Below, in pieces: positions 15,465-24,983 of a stretch of 64,000 bases of DNA; the stretch's first letter is position 1; the number at the start of each line of letters is the position of its first letter. Origin of the DNA: Marivirga sericea (GTDB lineage: Bacteria > Bacteroidota > Bacteroidia > Cytophagales > Cyclobacteriaceae); contig NZ_FXAW01000003.1 in NCBI RefSeq assembly GCF_900177665.1, positions 212,655-276,654 on the forward strand, given 5' to 3'. The notes under the pieces were generated by a model that made no database searches, was not told where the DNA came from, and saw nothing but the letters and a program-made list of their open reading frames with translations. Made by a program: the position numbers and the translations under genes.

Positions 15465-17405
15465 TTAGTTACAAGTATTACCGTTTAGGTTAACTTCATT
15501 TGGCGTTGTTGAATTATTCTCAATACATGAATACCTTGTTCCTCCAGTAGGTACATAAATGGTATTATTTGTTATTACTGTATTTAAATGTGTTTCAAAT
15601 AATCTAATACCACTTCTGTCTTTTGGTTTAATCATGTTATTAGTAACTTCAATATATTTTGCATTCCCAATTTCAAGACCTCCATCTACTTCATTATTTA
15701 TGAAAATAACACCGTTTGTATTTGAAAAGGTAACAGCTCTAGAGCCATGAAAGGAATTATTATCAAAAACTACTTTTTGATTTTCATGTTCCTCGTTATT
15801 GTTCATTTGAGCAAAATATACAAGGAAACCACTTGATGAAGTTACGGAGTTGTCTTTTATCTCAATATCATCATTATTTGTATTGGTGGCTTGTATTCCA
15901 TTTTTTTCAACAGTCATAGTGTTTGTATGAATCCTTACGTTTGTTGCTTTACTTAATTGAATACCAGCTTCACAGTTGGTAATTGTATTATCGTGTACAA
16001 AAGCATCTTTAGTACCAATAATGATTCCGGCATTATACCCTTCTATTGTATTGTTTGCGATTTCGTTATTAAAAACGGTCTCTCCACTACCTGCTGCAAA
16101 AATAGCCCAACTGTCTGATGCAGTACCAATGGCTTTAAATCTATTGTTAATGATTTTTGCACCTGATATAAGTGAGTATACTACCCTTGAACCTATATCG
16201 TTATCTTCAACAGTAATATCTTGACCTATTGTAAGTGTAAGGAAGCCTCCACGGCTACCGCTCTCCGTATTACCTTTTATTAAAACATCGAATACTCTTT
16301 GGCGTTCTTTTAATATGCCGTTTTCATCTCTAAAGCGTTCTGGTTCTATATTTATAGCATAACCAACCTCACCACCATCCGTATTCGTAGACGGCTGTCC
16401 AGCGTCAATAAATGTATTGTTCTCAATAGTAATATCTCTACCATCTACTAATGCTATGGCCATTCTTCTAGAGTTTTTTATGATACAATTTTTAATAGTA
16501 ACGTTTTGCGTAGGGTTATAATCTGGATTATATGAAAAACCAAATGAAAATATGGCAAAAGTACCTGATGAACCATCTTGAAAACGAACTCCATCTACCA
16601 CAATGTTTCTTCCTGAGTGAATATAAAATAGATGACTACCTTCCAATCCATTATCATCAGCAGAAAAGACGCGTTGGTCTCTATCTCCATATAAATTACC
16701 TCCTGTTACAGTAATATTTTCGGCATCTCTAACCGCCAAAATTGCACCACCTTTTCTATTATGTTTATCGCCAGGATAAATTCGTAGATGGGTATTGTCT
16801 GTCATTTTTAAATTGAAGTTAGAAGGGAGATTTACAGCTTCTAGTGTAGGATACCAATTGGCATTGGTTGCAGTACTCGTTGTTTTAGTAACTTCAAAAA
16901 AAGCATCAAGCTTATCGATTAAAAAAGTAGAGGCTTCTAAATTTTTGGTTAAGAAAAATACTTTTTCTAAAATCGCGGTATTTGATAGTGCTACTTCAGA
17001 AGTGGTTTTCCCTTCAACTATACCCCATCTAACAGCATAAAACTTGAAAGTAGGGGATGCTAGACTTACTTCTCCTTCAATTTCTAATTTAGAGCTTAAG
17101 AGTCTTCCGTCAATGGTTCCATTGGAAAAAATAAGTTTGCCATTTATTATATCTCCACCACCAAACTCAAAATTCACATTATTAGGCAATGTAATTGTCT
17201 GTCCATTTAAGTCTAACAAGCAATCTATTTTTATAGTGGAATCTGCAGTTAGGTCAGATAAGTTAAAACTGCATGGTGTTGTAATTGTGTTTTCAGGTAC
17301 ATCGGATACAATATCATTTTCATTTCCAATACCTTCTATATTATCTTTACCGCAAGAGCTGTTGAGTATTATAAAAATGAGAATTAAGTAGGTTATATTT
17401 TTCAT
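15465..17405 (-). CDS. right-handed beta-helix repeat lipoprotein
   Basis: The lipobox is NSSC at about residue 18. A short N-terminal beta region (ITLPNNVNFEFGGGDIINGK) precedes a long series of parallel beta-helix coils (about 215-640) with the repeating pattern I-x-N-N-x-I/F: ITIENNTFIDAG, IEGYNAGIIIGTKDAFVHDN, IEIKDNSVTSS, VFDNNSFHGS, ITNNTIYVPTG. Such Beta_helix/NosD-like proteins are often polysaccharide lyases or hydrolases, but no catalytic site is assignable. No T9SS sorting tail is present; it ends in GNTCN. Located at the outer or inner membrane surface by its lipid anchor. It stands alone on the minus strand. Confidence 0.8.
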   Translation of the reverse strand: MKNITYLILIFIILNSSCGKDNIEGIGNENDIVSDVPENTITTPCSFNLSDLTADSTIKIDCLLDLNGQTITLPNNVNFEFGGGDIINGKLIFSNGTIDGRLLSSKLEIEGEVSLASPTFKFYAVRWGIVEGKTTSEVALSNTAILEKVFFLTKNLEASTFLIDKLDAFFEVTKTTSTATNANWYPTLEAVNLPSNFNLKMTDNTHLRIYPGDKHNRKGGAILAVRDAENITVTGGNLYGDRDQRVFSADDNGLEGSHLFYIHSGRNIVVDGVRFQDGSSGTFAIFSFGFSYNPDYNPTQNVTIKNCIIKNSRRMAIALVDGRDITIENNTFIDAGQPSTNTDGGEVGYAINIEPERFRDENGILKERQRVFDVLIKGNTESGSRGGFLTLTIGQDITVEDNDIGSRVVYSLISGAKIINNRFKAIGTASDSWAIFAAGSGETVFNNEIANNTIEGYNAGIIIGTKDAFVHDNTITNCEAGIQLSKATNVRIHTNTMTVEKNGIQATNTNNDDIEIKDNSVTSSSGFLVYFAQMNNNEEHENQKVVFDNNSFHGSRAVTFSNTNGVIFINNEVDGGLEIGNAKYIEVTNNMIKPKDRSGIRLFETHLNTVITNNTIYVPTGGTRYSCIENNSTTPNEVNLNGNTCN

Positions 17406-17588
17406 TTTGGGAGTGTTTTTATATTTTTAATTTTAGCAACATAGCTGATTTTATGTATAAAAAGTAGCCGATTTCAGAACGCCAAACTTGCTACTAAACA
17501 ATACGTTAGTTTCTAACCAATGCCCTGAAATCACTACTATGTTGTTTATTTTTTATACACATTGCTAGCTGTTCTTTTTTTTTGGTAG

Positions 17589-18305
17589 TTACATCTTAGC
17601 ATATATTTGTCTTGGTATTCTTTTTAAAATTATAGCAATTAGTTGCCAACGTTTTGTAATATAAACTACTTGCTTTTTCCGTTTTATAGCTTCGAAAATT
17701 TGTTGACTTGCTTTTTCAACTGTTGCAACCCAAAATTGTCATTCTCCTTTTGCCATTGCAGTATCAACATACCCTGGTCTGATATCTGTCACAAAAATTG
17801 ATGTATTTACTTTTTTCGCTTTTTGCCTTAATCCCTCCAAGTAATTTATCTGATATGCTTTTGTTGCGTTATACGCAGGTCCAATTCCACTTCCACGAAG
17901 TCCACCAACTGATGTTATAGCAGCTAAATGTCCTGATTTTTGATTCTCAAAATAATTAAAAGCCCAATTTGTAACACATGTAAAGCCAGTTACATTGGTT
18001 TCAATTGTCCTCTTTTCAATTTTAAAATCAAGTTTTTCATTTAAATCTCCATTCCCCGAACTAATAACGAGTAAGTCGAGCCCGCCAAGTTCTGTTGTTA
18101 ATGAATTTAAATTTTCATCAATTAATTTCGTATCGGTTATGTCAAAAGGTTTTGTAAAATAGGCTATCGGATTTTGAGATTTCAATTCTTCAAGTAATTC
18201 AGTCCGTCTACCCGTTATACCCACCTTATAATCATTGTCAGTTAAAACTTTTGCTATTCCTTGACCAATTCCTGAGGTTGCACCAATAATTATTGCTTTC
18301 TTCAT
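17589..18305 (-). pseudogene. short-chain dehydrogenase/reductase gene with a premature stop
   Basis: The first 188 residues are a classical SDR: TSGIGQGIA (the TGxxxGIG cofactor loop), DLLVISSG in the NNAG position, and the catalytic Ser...YxxxK as ITSVGGLRGSG...YNATKAY, then IRPGYVDTAMAKGE. A TGA (17741-17739) interrupts it, but the same frame continues to a natural end at 17589 with QFWVATVEKASQQIFEAIKR and VVYITKRWQLIAIILKRIPR, the usual SDR C-terminal helix. One base change therefore truncated the protein by about 50 residues. The catalytic core remains, so some activity cannot be excluded. Confidence 0.82.
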
Positions 18306-18494
18306 TATCTAATCTTTAATTTTCTAAGAAATTATTACAATGACAGTTGACGGTTTAGTTTAGAAATATTAGGTCTGAAATAGAAGTTAACCTTCAGTAT
18401 TATTACAAAATTGAAGTTTTAATTTTATGCTTTTTATCTCTAAATGTAGGTTAAATTTTGTTTTTTCGATTAGCGAAATTACTTTTTGAAATAT

Positions 18495-18517
18495 TATGAA
18501 AATTGTAAAAAATAGAC
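18495..18517 (-). promoter_or_regulatory. repeated upstream motif, copy 1
   Basis: The plus-strand word GAAAATTGTAAAAAATAGAC recurs, identical over 23 bp, at 27278-27300 and with three changes at 26453-26472. This copy lies about 190 bp upstream of the minus-strand SDR gene. The three copies share orientation relative to the minus-strand genes they precede, which suggests a shared regulator. Confidence 0.5.
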
Positions 18518-18553
18518 ATTTTTATAGTTTCAGACTGCTCAAGTTTGTCAACT

Positions 18554-20734
18554 CTAAAAATCGAATCTATAGTTAATTTTAACGGCTAATCCCCAGCTTT
18601 TACGAACAATATCTTGATTGTAATTATCTGAAGCCACAAGGTATATGTAGGATAATGGCTTGTATTCCCATTGTAAGCGGCTGTTTATATTAAAGTTGTC
18701 ACTTTGTGTGTTGTATTGGACGTAGGTAGTCCAGTTTAATCGATTGTTAAAGAATACTTCCCCAGTAAAACGGGTTAGGTGAAACGTTTTTTTACCCAAT
18801 GATTCTAAATCTATTTTATTAAAATCATAATTCAATTGAAGATTTGCAAAAGGTAATAGCTGATAATTTAAATATGCACCAGCTGCAATTCTACTTCCTC
18901 CATAATAGCTTCCTTTTTGTGCGTCTAACTGATATCTAAATTTTTGATTATTCGCTGAATTATATCCCACTTTGAAAATCCCAAAATTATATATATCAGG
19001 CACCAGGGCATTCCCATTCCCTAAAGGTGCGAAACCATATTTTAAGTTTATATATTCTTGGGTATACACATAATAGATAGATGACAAGTCTTTAAAAAAA
19101 ACTGCCCCATTAAAGAAGTGTGATGATTGATTTAAATCCCCACTTTCATCAAAATAATTATCATTGCTATAATTCAGATATCTTATTGAGTTTAGAGTTT
19201 TAGAGTTATCGTAAAACTTTTCATAACTAGTACCAATAGTAGTTTGTGTATAGCCCTCTCTAATAGTTACATCATTAATTGCATCATAGTTATTTAGGCG
19301 TGGCGTAAATCCAACATCTGTAATATAATTTTTACCCACATTTTTTATAGCTGCATTCCAGTTAAAACCTCTTTTATTAAACCAAATTCCTGCATTGTAA
19401 AAACTATTATCATCAGAGAGATTATCATTAAAACTTTTTCCTAAGTTGGCTAACCCAATCCATTTATTATTGTCTGATTTAAAATTTATGTTGATTCCTG
19501 TTACCCGATTGTAATCATTTTTAAAATTCAATTTATCCGTTTCTTGTCTGTTTATTAGAAACCCTGTTGTAGTAAAGTTTTTATTGATTTGTTGCTCTGC
19601 GACTAATGCTCCATAATTCTGTGAAGCATTTGTGTTTTCATTATCAGTTTGTACATTTACAATGCCAATTCTAGTTTCTGGCAATACATTCCCTGATAAT
19701 TTTAATCCAAACTGAATAGGGTTTTCAGCTCCAATTCTTCTTGAGTAAAAGGGATTTATACCCTCAACTCCCAAGCTTGAAAATAAATCGGCGTTTTCAA
19801 GAAAAAAGTTTCGCTGCTCTGGAAAAAATATTGAAAATCTGGTAAGATTTGTTACTTGTTGATCCACATCAATCTGAGAAAAATCTGGATTTATGGTTGC
19901 ATCTAATTTTAATGAAGATGTTACATTGTATTGTACATCTAAACTAGGTTTAATTGTTGTTTCATTGGTATTGTTCACTACATCGTTTTGATTATTTACA
20001 GTTAAAGACGGGGTAATCGCAAAACGTGAAGCGGATGAATTAGGTAAATCTTCTACCCTAAATTTTTCAGTAAAACGCAAATCAAACAAACTATAATTAC
20101 GTTTCACATTTTTTAAAATTGTCCAAGAGTTGGTTTTAATATCTCTTACATAAAATTGAACTCCAAAGATGGTATTGTTATTATCAAAATTTAGTGATTT
20201 TAACGGTATAGCTATTTCATATTGCTTTAAGTTGTCATTTGAAAAAGCTTTTGCTTTCCAAATCGTGTTCCAACTTGTAGTAAAATCATAACCTTCATTA
20301 GTACGCTCTACTATACCATCTATTTGAGTGCTATAACTATTTACTGAAAAATAATACGCGTTTTGTTCTTGATTTTGAGTATCTAAAATAATTACAAATC
20401 CATCGCTTATACCAATAGGAACATCTCGTTTTAAAGAACTTACTTGTGTATCGCTTGTAGTGTCATAATATGTTAAACTAACATACAAATATTCTCCATT
20501 ATGAAACATTTTTACTGATGATTGATTTTTTGCCAAGCCAACATCTGTTGGTGCATAATTATAAAAACCAGAATGAGAATTTAAAGTATTCCATACGTCT
20601 TCATTGAATTTACCATCTACTTCAATTTGCGCCTCTACATAAGTAATTGTGGGTGTTTGAGCAGATGTGCTTATTGCTATAAATTGTAACATTAGCAAGA
20701 TTGCTATTCTAATTTTACTTGCCTTCTGTTTCAT
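18554..20734 (-). CDS. DUF5916 protein with CBM9-like N-terminal domain
   Basis: Signal peptide (AISTSAQ), then a CBM9-like sugar- or ligand-binding domain at about 30-200 (ITYVEAQIEVDGKFNEDVWN, with VSLTYYDT and YEIAIPLKSLNF), then the long DUF5916 region: INPDFSQIDVDQQVTNLTRF, then FPEQRNFFLENADLF, IGAENPIQFGLKLSG, with many amphipathic strands ending in KINYRFDF, as in an outer-membrane barrel. The family is widespread in Bacteroidota; the function is unknown. The ATG at 20734 is chosen because the longer frame begins with TTG. It overlaps the upstream NTF2-fold gene by 20 bp, so the two are co-translated. Confidence 0.85.
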   Translation of the reverse strand: MKQKASKIRIAILLMLQFIAISTSAQTPTITYVEAQIEVDGKFNEDVWNTLNSHSGFYNYAPTDVGLAKNQSSVKMFHNGEYLYVSLTYYDTTSDTQVSSLKRDVPIGISDGFVIILDTQNQEQNAYYFSVNSYSTQIDGIVERTNEGYDFTTSWNTIWKAKAFSNDNLKQYEIAIPLKSLNFDNNNTIFGVQFYVRDIKTNSWTILKNVKRNYSLFDLRFTEKFRVEDLPNSSASRFAITPSLTVNNQNDVVNNTNETTIKPSLDVQYNVTSSLKLDATINPDFSQIDVDQQVTNLTRFSIFFPEQRNFFLENADLFSSLGVEGINPFYSRRIGAENPIQFGLKLSGNVLPETRIGIVNVQTDNENTNASQNYGALVAEQQINKNFTTTGFLINRQETDKLNFKNDYNRVTGININFKSDNNKWIGLANLGKSFNDNLSDDNSFYNAGIWFNKRGFNWNAAIKNVGKNYITDVGFTPRLNNYDAINDVTIREGYTQTTIGTSYEKFYDNSKTLNSIRYLNYSNDNYFDESGDLNQSSHFFNGAVFFKDLSSIYYVYTQEYINLKYGFAPLGNGNALVPDIYNFGIFKVGYNSANNQKFRYQLDAQKGSYYGGSRIAAGAYLNYQLLPFANLQLNYDFNKIDLESLGKKTFHLTRFTGEVFFNNRLNWTTYVQYNTQSDNFNINSRLQWEYKPLSYIYLVASDNYNQDIVRKSWGLAVKINYRFDF

Positions 20735-21302
20735 CAATTCTAGTTGCTGTTTTACTGATTATTTTCCAATTATCCCCAATTTTTTTCAATAGAAATAAAT
20801 CGATATAAATCATTTTCTTTTCTGGTATTGTTATTTCAACTTTAGCAGTTGCAATATCTTTTACTACTTCAATTGATAATACTTTTCCATACCGACCATT
20901 AAATTTTCCTTTTTCAGCATTCTTAAAAAAAGCAACATATTCTTTAGGTGTTAACGATTTAAATATTTCACCAACTGTTAAGTATAACTTGGCATTTTCA
21001 GCAAATACACTTTCTAACTGTTCAAGATTGTTATAGGAACTCCCTTCGATATAATTTTTAAGCGTAAATGCAATTTTACTTTTATCAGATAATTGTCTGG
21101 GACTCTTTTTTTCTAAACTTTCATAAAAAAGTTTAGACTCACTCACAAAGCTTTTATCGTAATTAATAACTTTTCTAGAATTTTGATTTCCATAAATATT
21201 AATAAGCAATTGCTTTTCATCTAGCTTGTCATCACTTTTACTGGCTTGTGAAAAGACTAAGAAAAATGACAAGAAAGACATCATATAGAGTAAGTAGTTC
21301 AT
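20715..21302 (-). CDS. exported NTF2-fold (Lumazine_bd_2-like) protein
   Basis: The ATG at 21302 is chosen because it gives a proper signal peptide (MNYLLYMMSFLSFFLVFSQA); the longer frame would add 19 residues overlapping the preceding gene. The C-terminal domain (about 75-190) is a Lumazine_bd_2/NTF2 fold: IAFTLKNYIEGSSYNNLEQL, VFAENAKLYLTVGEIFKSLT, KVEITIPEKKMIYIDLFLLK, NWKIISKTATR. It lies in a three-gene minus-strand operon with another NTF2-fold gene (11 bp upstream) and the DUF5916 gene (overlapping). The role is unknown, probably periplasmic. Confidence 0.78.
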   Translation of the reverse strand: MNYLLYMMSFLSFFLVFSQASKSDDKLDEKQLLINIYGNQNSRKVINYDKSFVSESKLFYESLEKKSPRQLSDKSKIAFTLKNYIEGSSYNNLEQLESVFAENAKLYLTVGEIFKSLTPKEYVAFFKNAEKGKFNGRYGKVLSIEVVKDIATAKVEITIPEKKMIYIDLFLLKKIGDNWKIISKTATRIDETEGK

Positions 21303-21313
21303 GATAATATTTT

Positions 21314-21766
21314 TTATTGTTTTATTCCGTAACCCCAATAGATACTGGTAATTTTCCATTGGTTATCAACCTTATGAAGTATCATTAATTTATATTCAGG
21401 AATTTTGGAGTGAAATTGATCTAGTCGAAGTCTAGCAAAAGAAATCTTATCATAAATTTCAATACTCAATAGCTCTTCTTTATAATTTGGATCTGCATTG
21501 CCTGAATCTAATCGAAATTCGCTTTCTTTATATTTCCCTTCTTTATTTACATATCTGTAAGCCCCTTTTTCATGCATGGAAAGTCTTTTGTTTTTAATGC
21601 TTCCTGTATGATCACCTAAATAAAAATTTTTAATTGTCGTGATTATAGCTTTACGATCTGAAAAATCTGTCTCAATAATTTGGTTCTCGAAAATTAAATC
21701 AGATTTCTGTGCAGATGCAGCTATTGAAATAAAACCTAGTAGTAAAGTGAAAATTAAATTCTTCAT
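21314..21766 (-). CDS. exported NTF2-fold (Lumazine_bd_2-like) protein
   Basis: A signal peptide (ending IAASAQ) is followed by an NTF2-like domain beginning RKAIITTIKNFYLGDHTGSI and ending WKITSIYWGYG. The middle reads MHEKGAYRYVNKEGKYKESE, typical of the putative lumazine-binding subfamily. It is the first gene of the minus-strand operon with the next NTF2-fold gene and the DUF5916 gene, and diverges from the LytS-like kinase gene across a 207-bp gap that must hold both promoters. Confidence 0.78.
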   Translation of the reverse strand: MKNLIFTLLLGFISIAASAQKSDLIFENQIIETDFSDRKAIITTIKNFYLGDHTGSIKNKRLSMHEKGAYRYVNKEGKYKESEFRLDSGNADPNYKEELLSIEIYDKISFARLRLDQFHSKIPEYKLMILHKVDNQWKITSIYWGYGIKQ

Positions 21767-21973
21767 GTTTTAAAAGTATTTTGATTCAAAAATACAAGTG
21801 AAGTATATACCGTTTTTGATAAATAGACCAGTGGATGCTTTATGCCTACAGAAAGTATGTTTTAGGTAAATTACCTGCTTGTCGTCATAGACGTTCCGTT
21901 TAACATCTTAAATAACTGTTTTAGCAACTAATAAATAATAATTACCAGAATGATTGTATTTTAGCCATTCCAA

Positions 21974-23047
21974 ATGAGGCATTTTTTAGGAAAATACAAC
22001 CCATATAAGTCCCCACTTTCTAAACATATTTTGTTTTGGATATGCGTTTTTCTATACTTTATGTTTTCTTCAAATGTTAGTAATTTTGAAGCAGGTTATA
22101 TACAGTTATTTCACTCTACATGTAAAATCATAATCCCACAAATAATAACTGCATATGCAAGTTTGTATCTGTTAGTTCCAAAATTTTTAAATGAAAAAAA
22201 AATCTATATTTTTATTTTTTGGCTTATTGTTTTATTAATCACAATGTTTGTTTTATATGTTGCACTTCATATGTACTTATACGAACCAAAATATATAGAG
22301 TACTACGATGACCTAGCTAAAAAATATGCGAAAGATTCGTTTTGGGAAAGACTAAGCTATTTCTCCGTTTTTTTAAGTAAATCTATTTTGTTTTTAACAC
22401 CGGTCGTATTACTTCTAATGGCTCGGTTTTATAAGAACCAGCAAAGGCTTTTAAAATTAAATGAACAGAAGAAAACAGCAGAATTAGTTGCCTTAAAGCA
22501 TCAATTAAACCCGCATTTTTTATTCAATACCTTAAATAATTTGTACTCGTTAGCTATAAAAAAATCTGACGAAACCCCAGATGTAATAGATAAATTAGCA
22601 GACATATTAGATTATATGCTTTATAGATGTAATGATACCTTCGTTTCGCTTCAAAAAGAGATCGAGTTAATTGATAACTATCTTTCTTTAGAAAAAGTAA
22701 GGTATGGTAACCGTGTTCAAATTTTATTTAAAAATAATATACAAAAAGATATAAAAATTGCACCACTATTATTGTTAACTTTTATAGAAAACGCTTTTAA
22801 ACACGGTGTTACACAAGAACTAAAAGAAGCTTCTATAGTAATAAATATTAACCTTGAAAATAATCAGATTATTTTTTATATAAAAAACTCTAAGCCTAAT
22901 GCTAGTCTTGATATAAAGGAAGAGAATCGTATTGGTTTAAAAAATGTAAAAAATCAACTAGAGTTGTTATATCCAAATAATTATACGTTAGATATTGAAA
23001 ATAGTAAAGAAACCTATGAAGTAACTTTAAAATTACTTGCCAAATAA
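21974..23047 (+). CDS. LytS/YehU-type sensor histidine kinase
   Basis: Four transmembrane segments in the first about 155 residues (ILFWICVFLYFMF, IIPQIITAYASLYLLV, IFWLIVLLITMFVLYVAL, SILFLTPVVLLLMARFY) are followed by a PF06580 histidine-kinase domain. The phosphoacceptor His is in LKHQLNPHFLFNTLNNL. The ATP-binding N-box is LLLTFIENAFKHGV, and the G-box region is NRIGLKNVKNQLELLY. It senses an unknown signal and passes phosphate to the LytTR regulator encoded immediately downstream, whose start codon shares its last base with this gene's stop (TAATG). Confidence 0.92.
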   Translation: MRHFLGKYNPYKSPLSKHILFWICVFLYFMFSSNVSNFEAGYIQLFHSTCKIIIPQIITAYASLYLLVPKFLNEKKIYIFIFWLIVLLITMFVLYVALHMYLYEPKYIEYYDDLAKKYAKDSFWERLSYFSVFLSKSILFLTPVVLLLMARFYKNQQRLLKLNEQKKTAELVALKHQLNPHFLFNTLNNLYSLAIKKSDETPDVIDKLADILDYMLYRCNDTFVSLQKEIELIDNYLSLEKVRYGNRVQILFKNNIQKDIKIAPLLLLTFIENAFKHGVTQELKEASIVININLENNQIIFYIKNSKPNASLDIKEENRIGLKNVKNQLELLYPNNYTLDIENSKETYEVTLKLLAK

Positions 23048-23751
23048 TGACTTACAAATGTTTAATTATTGACGATGAGAAATTAGCTAGAGAGTTAATA
23101 GAAGCACACTTAGTGCAATTATCAGGTTTTGAACTTATAGCTTCTTGTACTAGTGCAATTGAGGCAAGTGTCATTTTACAACACCAGGCTATTGATTTAT
23201 TATTTTTAGATATAGAAATGCCTGTTTTAAAGGGTACAGATTTTTTTAAAAACTTGCTTCACAAACCTAAAGTGATATTTACAACAGCTTTCAGAGATTA
23301 TGCAGTGGATGGGTTTGAGTTAAATGCGGTAGATTATTTATTAAAACCTATAAGTTTTTCACGTTTTTTTAAAGCAATAGATAAGTTTAAACAACAGCAG
23401 AATAGTTTTAATCAAGAGTCTAAAACTACCCTAACTATGGAAAAGGATGATTTTATTTTTGTAACAAAAAACAGAAAAAGAATAAGAATAGATTTTGCTG
23501 AAATTTTATATGTGGAAAGTTTAAAAGATTATATAAAGATTCATTTAATAGATGAATCACATGCTGTGAAATTTAGTATTTCTGCTTTTGAAAAAGAGCT
23601 AGACAGTCGCTTTATACGCATTCACCGCTCATATATTGTTAATTATGACCAAATTACAGCTTTTACAAAGAACGATGTTGAAATTGGCAAAAAAGAAATT
23701 CCTATTGGCGAAAGTTACAAGACTATAGTTGATCGAAGGTTTAAAAGTTGA
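23047..23751 (+). CDS. LytTR-family response regulator
   Basis: A receiver domain (about 1-115) carries acidic residues in IIDDEKLARE, the phospho-acceptor Asp in LLFLDIEMPVLKG, and the conserved Thr/Lys in FTTAFRDYAVDGF and YLLKPI. The C-terminal half is a LytTR DNA-binding domain: ILYVESLKDYIKIH, RFIRIHRSYIVNYDQI. It is the cognate partner of the upstream kinase gene (one shared base). Its targets are unknown; the divergent NTF2/DUF5916 operon is a plausible candidate by position. Confidence 0.92.
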   Translation: MTYKCLIIDDEKLARELIEAHLVQLSGFELIASCTSAIEASVILQHQAIDLLFLDIEMPVLKGTDFFKNLLHKPKVIFTTAFRDYAVDGFELNAVDYLLKPISFSRFFKAIDKFKQQQNSFNQESKTTLTMEKDDFIFVTKNRKRIRIDFAEILYVESLKDYIKIHLIDESHAVKFSISAFEKELDSRFIRIHRSYIVNYDQITAFTKNDVEIGKKEIPIGESYKTIVDRRFKS

Positions 23752-24328
23752 GAATAAAATCTTAGAATGAATTCAGATTTGTCAATTGACATCAAATTGC
23801 ACATTTAACAACTAACACTCCAAATCAACTGATTTAACAAGATTTAAAAAAAGGAATGGAAAGGTGCAAACTAATCTTTAGGAATATATAATTTTAAGTC
23901 TAAATCTTAGAATTGATTTTTAGGATTTTGAACATAAATATTCGATTTTTTCCGGTTTTCATATATCTTTTTATCAGGAATCTCTTGAATTATATGCTCC
24001 GGATAGTTTTTGTCCAACAATAAATCTGATGAAGAATAATGTAAGGAGTAGAAAACATTTTCAGAAGAAGGTTCTATTTTCCATTTCATTGGAGACTGCA
24101 ATCTCATCTCCGGGTTAATTGCTTACACATTCTTTCCTAAAAAGCCCGCTATCAAATACGATTCCATCAATCCTAACCAAATGGCTATCTTTTAGAATCG
24201 AACTCAGGTAAATAATAAGATAATAATTGTGCAATTTTTAAAACGTTGGTTCAAAGGCACAACGCTTTATTTTTATAGCTTTATATAGGCGAGACTAACA
24301 ATATGCTTTAATGGTTTATTCAATTAGA
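23752..24328. other. 577-bp gap, no credible gene
   Basis: A 66-residue minus-strand frame (23907-24107) exists but has no recognisable domain, no evident ribosome-binding site, and the same frame upstream is broken by stops (for example before AINPEMRLQSP), so it is at most a fragment of a lost gene. No hairpin with a T-run was found. Confidence 0.4.
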
Positions 24329-24973
24329 CTAATATATCTTTTTAGCAACAATATAATATTGGTTTGATGTTTTTTGTAGTTTAATTATTTCTAAAATATC
24401 GAATCGACCTTCTAATAATAAAAATTTTAAACCTGATGGTTTAAAAGACTTGAAAGGAGGAATAAGCCCTAATTTGCTAGTTGCATATAATATATAACTT
24501 AATAATTTTCTCTCTGACATACAGGGTGTAACAGATATAAAAAGCCCACTTGGTTTTAAAAGACTATTTATCTTTAGTAAAGAGTCTTTTGGGTTATTTA
24601 ATAAGTGAAGCATGTGAAACCCTAAAATCGCATCATAAGAACTCTCTTTTAAATGATTATCAAAAATAGTAGAATGAGTGTATTCAATATTTACTATATC
24701 TTGTTTTTCAGCTTTTCTTTCAGCAATTTCAAGCATCTTCGATGATATATCAATTGCGTGAACCCTTTTTACCAATTTAGCAATTTCAATAGAAATATTT
24801 CCTGTTGCACAACCAAAATCTAATACTACATCTGATGTTTTTAAATATCGCTTAACTTTAGATATAATTTGTTGATTAATTTCACTGGCTTTATACTCTT
24901 CTTTATCATAGCTCGGAGCGGTTCTGTCCCAGAATTTTTCTATTTTATTCCACCTCTTTATCGAATAAATCAT
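24329..24973 (-). CDS. class I SAM-dependent methyltransferase
   Basis: A Methyltransf_11/25-type Rossmann domain: motif I is VVLDFGCATGNISIEIAK, the acidic end of strand 2 is VHAIDISSKMLEIAERKA, motif IV is YDAILGFHMLHLLNNP, and the post-motif strand is GLFISVTPCMSERK. It starts FWDRTAPSYDKEEY, common in small-molecule or quinone-type methyltransferases, but the substrate cannot be told. The ATG is 10 bp after the stop of the serine hydrolase gene, so both are co-transcribed. A cytosolic enzyme. Confidence 0.88.
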   Translation of the reverse strand: MIYSIKRWNKIEKFWDRTAPSYDKEEYKASEINQQIISKVKRYLKTSDVVLDFGCATGNISIEIAKLVKRVHAIDISSKMLEIAERKAEKQDIVNIEYTHSTIFDNHLKESSYDAILGFHMLHLLNNPKDSLLKINSLLKPSGLFISVTPCMSERKLLSYILYATSKLGLIPPFKSFKPSGLKFLLLEGRFDILEIIKLQKTSNQYYIVAKKIY

Positions 24974-24983
24974 AGGTTTTAAG

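Noticed and set aside
23907-24107. 66-codon minus-strand frame
   Set aside because: No domain, and the frame upstream is broken; at most a gene fragment.
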